Shown here: positions 63,070-64,000 of the stretch, piece after piece
How the letters are laid out: the number at the start of each line of letters is the position of its first letter
How positions within the stretch are numbered: the first letter of the stretch is position 1
Source of the DNA: Liolophura sinensis
Taxonomy: Eukaryota > Mollusca > Polyplacophora > Chitonida > Chitonidae
Length of the DNA: 64,000 nucleotides
Direction of reading: 5' to 3'
Assembly (NCBI RefSeq): GCF_032854445.1
Contig: NC_088305.1
Location: 32,203,645-32,267,644, forward strand
Program-made: the position numbers and the translations under genes
Notes under the pieces: model-generated
Databases searched by the model: none
What the model was told of the DNA's origin: nothing
What the model saw: only the letters and a program-made list of their open reading frames with translations

Positions 63070-64000
63070 CTTTGACACCATGTGTACTGTACACATACAT
63101 GTAGAGTATACACTGGTGTGTCAAACAATACTATGCAGAACACGACCAGCTGTACCACAGAGGCCGATGTTTTGACTAGTTAGTGAATCATGACTAGTTA
63201 GTGAATCGACATTACAGTTAACTGCATACTATAAACATATATACATACTTGGGATATGGGTCTCTTTGTAAAGGGAATAAGCATGGAAATTTTGGCCTCA
63301 GACAGATTGCTAGTGTGTTCAAATGAGAGTTTGGTTGTATCCTTAAGATATAACGAATCATACCCATCATGGTGAAGCTAAGTGAGTGACTTGGGAGAAA
63401 CCCACACTGAGGCTCAGGCCCAAGGTGGTTAAAATGAAATTCCAAACTTTCCTTAAAGAACTCCTGAAAATTTCACTTGTATGTACCCATGTACGTGTAT
63501 AGGGCATGCGAAGAGTGGAGTAAAACAAAGTGCTGGGAGTAATCCACAAACCTTTGGCAGTTTAGTGGCAAACTTTGTCATGTGTAATGTCATATTGGTG
63601 GAAAGTGAACGGTCTCTGTTCGATCCAAGATCTGTTCATTTCTTCCCAGCTTAGCATTCAGAAATAATGTGGAAGCTGAGCTGGGTACAAGGACAACCAA
63701 TCTCAAAGCTAGGTCTCAGTGAACGTGCAAAACCACACAAAGGGCACAGGGGCGAACATTTTATATTGCCATCAAATCTCAGTGAACAACTGGACACGCA
63801 GAATCCTGAACGTTCCCGGAGAATGAGAATGAAATTATGATGTGATCTTGGGACTGAAATGCAAATTAAGCCATGGACAACATCCTGATTGATGAACTTG
63901 ATAATTTTGTTCTTATATGACGGAGGAGGCAGAATATAGATGTATACTACCACCACTAGGTACACTGTAGGTACCTGACAAATCTCTGCAACCTTCTTAA
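63070..64000. other. no supported gene at the right edge
   Basis: Short minus-strand frames (60-104 codons) show no recognised motif or splice context. A direct repeat gactagttagtgaatc occurs twice at about 63173-63208. Confidence 0.35.

Noticed and set aside
63218..63965. Minus-strand ORFs of 60-104 codons at the right edge
   Set aside because: There is no splice context, no recognised motif, and the lengths are expected by chance in AT-moderate sequence.

Overview
The window is animal (eukaryotic) genomic DNA. It has GT-AG introns, widely spaced short exons, tRNA-derived SINEs, foldback elements and a very large load of minisatellites. The SINEs have an A-box/B-box head and a conserved tail ending in aaaacaccaatcaa plus an (ATTT)n tract, and are of the kind abundant in molluscs. 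A lophotrochozoan, most likely a mollusc, is the best guess; this rests on repeat families recognised from memory, not on a search. Most long open frames here are by-products of tandem repeats, not genes.

Layout. 0-15 kb holds repeats and SINE pieces with one weak minus-strand exon candidate at the left edge (413-597). 15-24.2 kb carries a probable plus-strand multi-exon gene of unknown function: three exons with good splice sites and matching phase (18183-18347, 21185-21241, 24138-24187) and weaker upstream candidates. Two minisatellites lie in its introns: a 1.8 kb array with about 32 CACGTG palindromes, and a 42-bp array that runs into a 3' splice site. 24-35 kb is intergenic-like, with a MITE-like palindrome, a 310-bp foldback element, several SINEs and a 2.1 kb array of 32-bp units.

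35.1-52.5 kb is a complete minus-strand gene that I reconstruct as a CCDC177 homologue: 16 coding exons in continuous phase, about 652 codons, a conserved N-terminal block and then coiled coil. At least six of its introns contain minisatellites. In two of them the repeat unit appears to derive from the neighbouring exon's own 5' splice site.

52.4-58.4 kb is read the other way. After a possible shared head-to-head promoter region comes a two-exon 69-residue LYR-motif microprotein resembling MIEF1-MP. Its last coding exon also contains, 88 bases after the stop, a complete 271-residue ankyrin-repeat/SOCS-box ORF. As drawn, one mRNA would be dicistronic: a mitochondrial LYR protein followed by a Cullin-5 ligase adaptor. 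This is the most interesting arrangement in the window.

58.4-64 kb returns to minisatellites, SINEs and a second copy of a foldback element that carries perfect CRE palindromes (TGACGTCA) in its arms. By adding my own intervals, tandem arrays make up roughly a quarter of the window.
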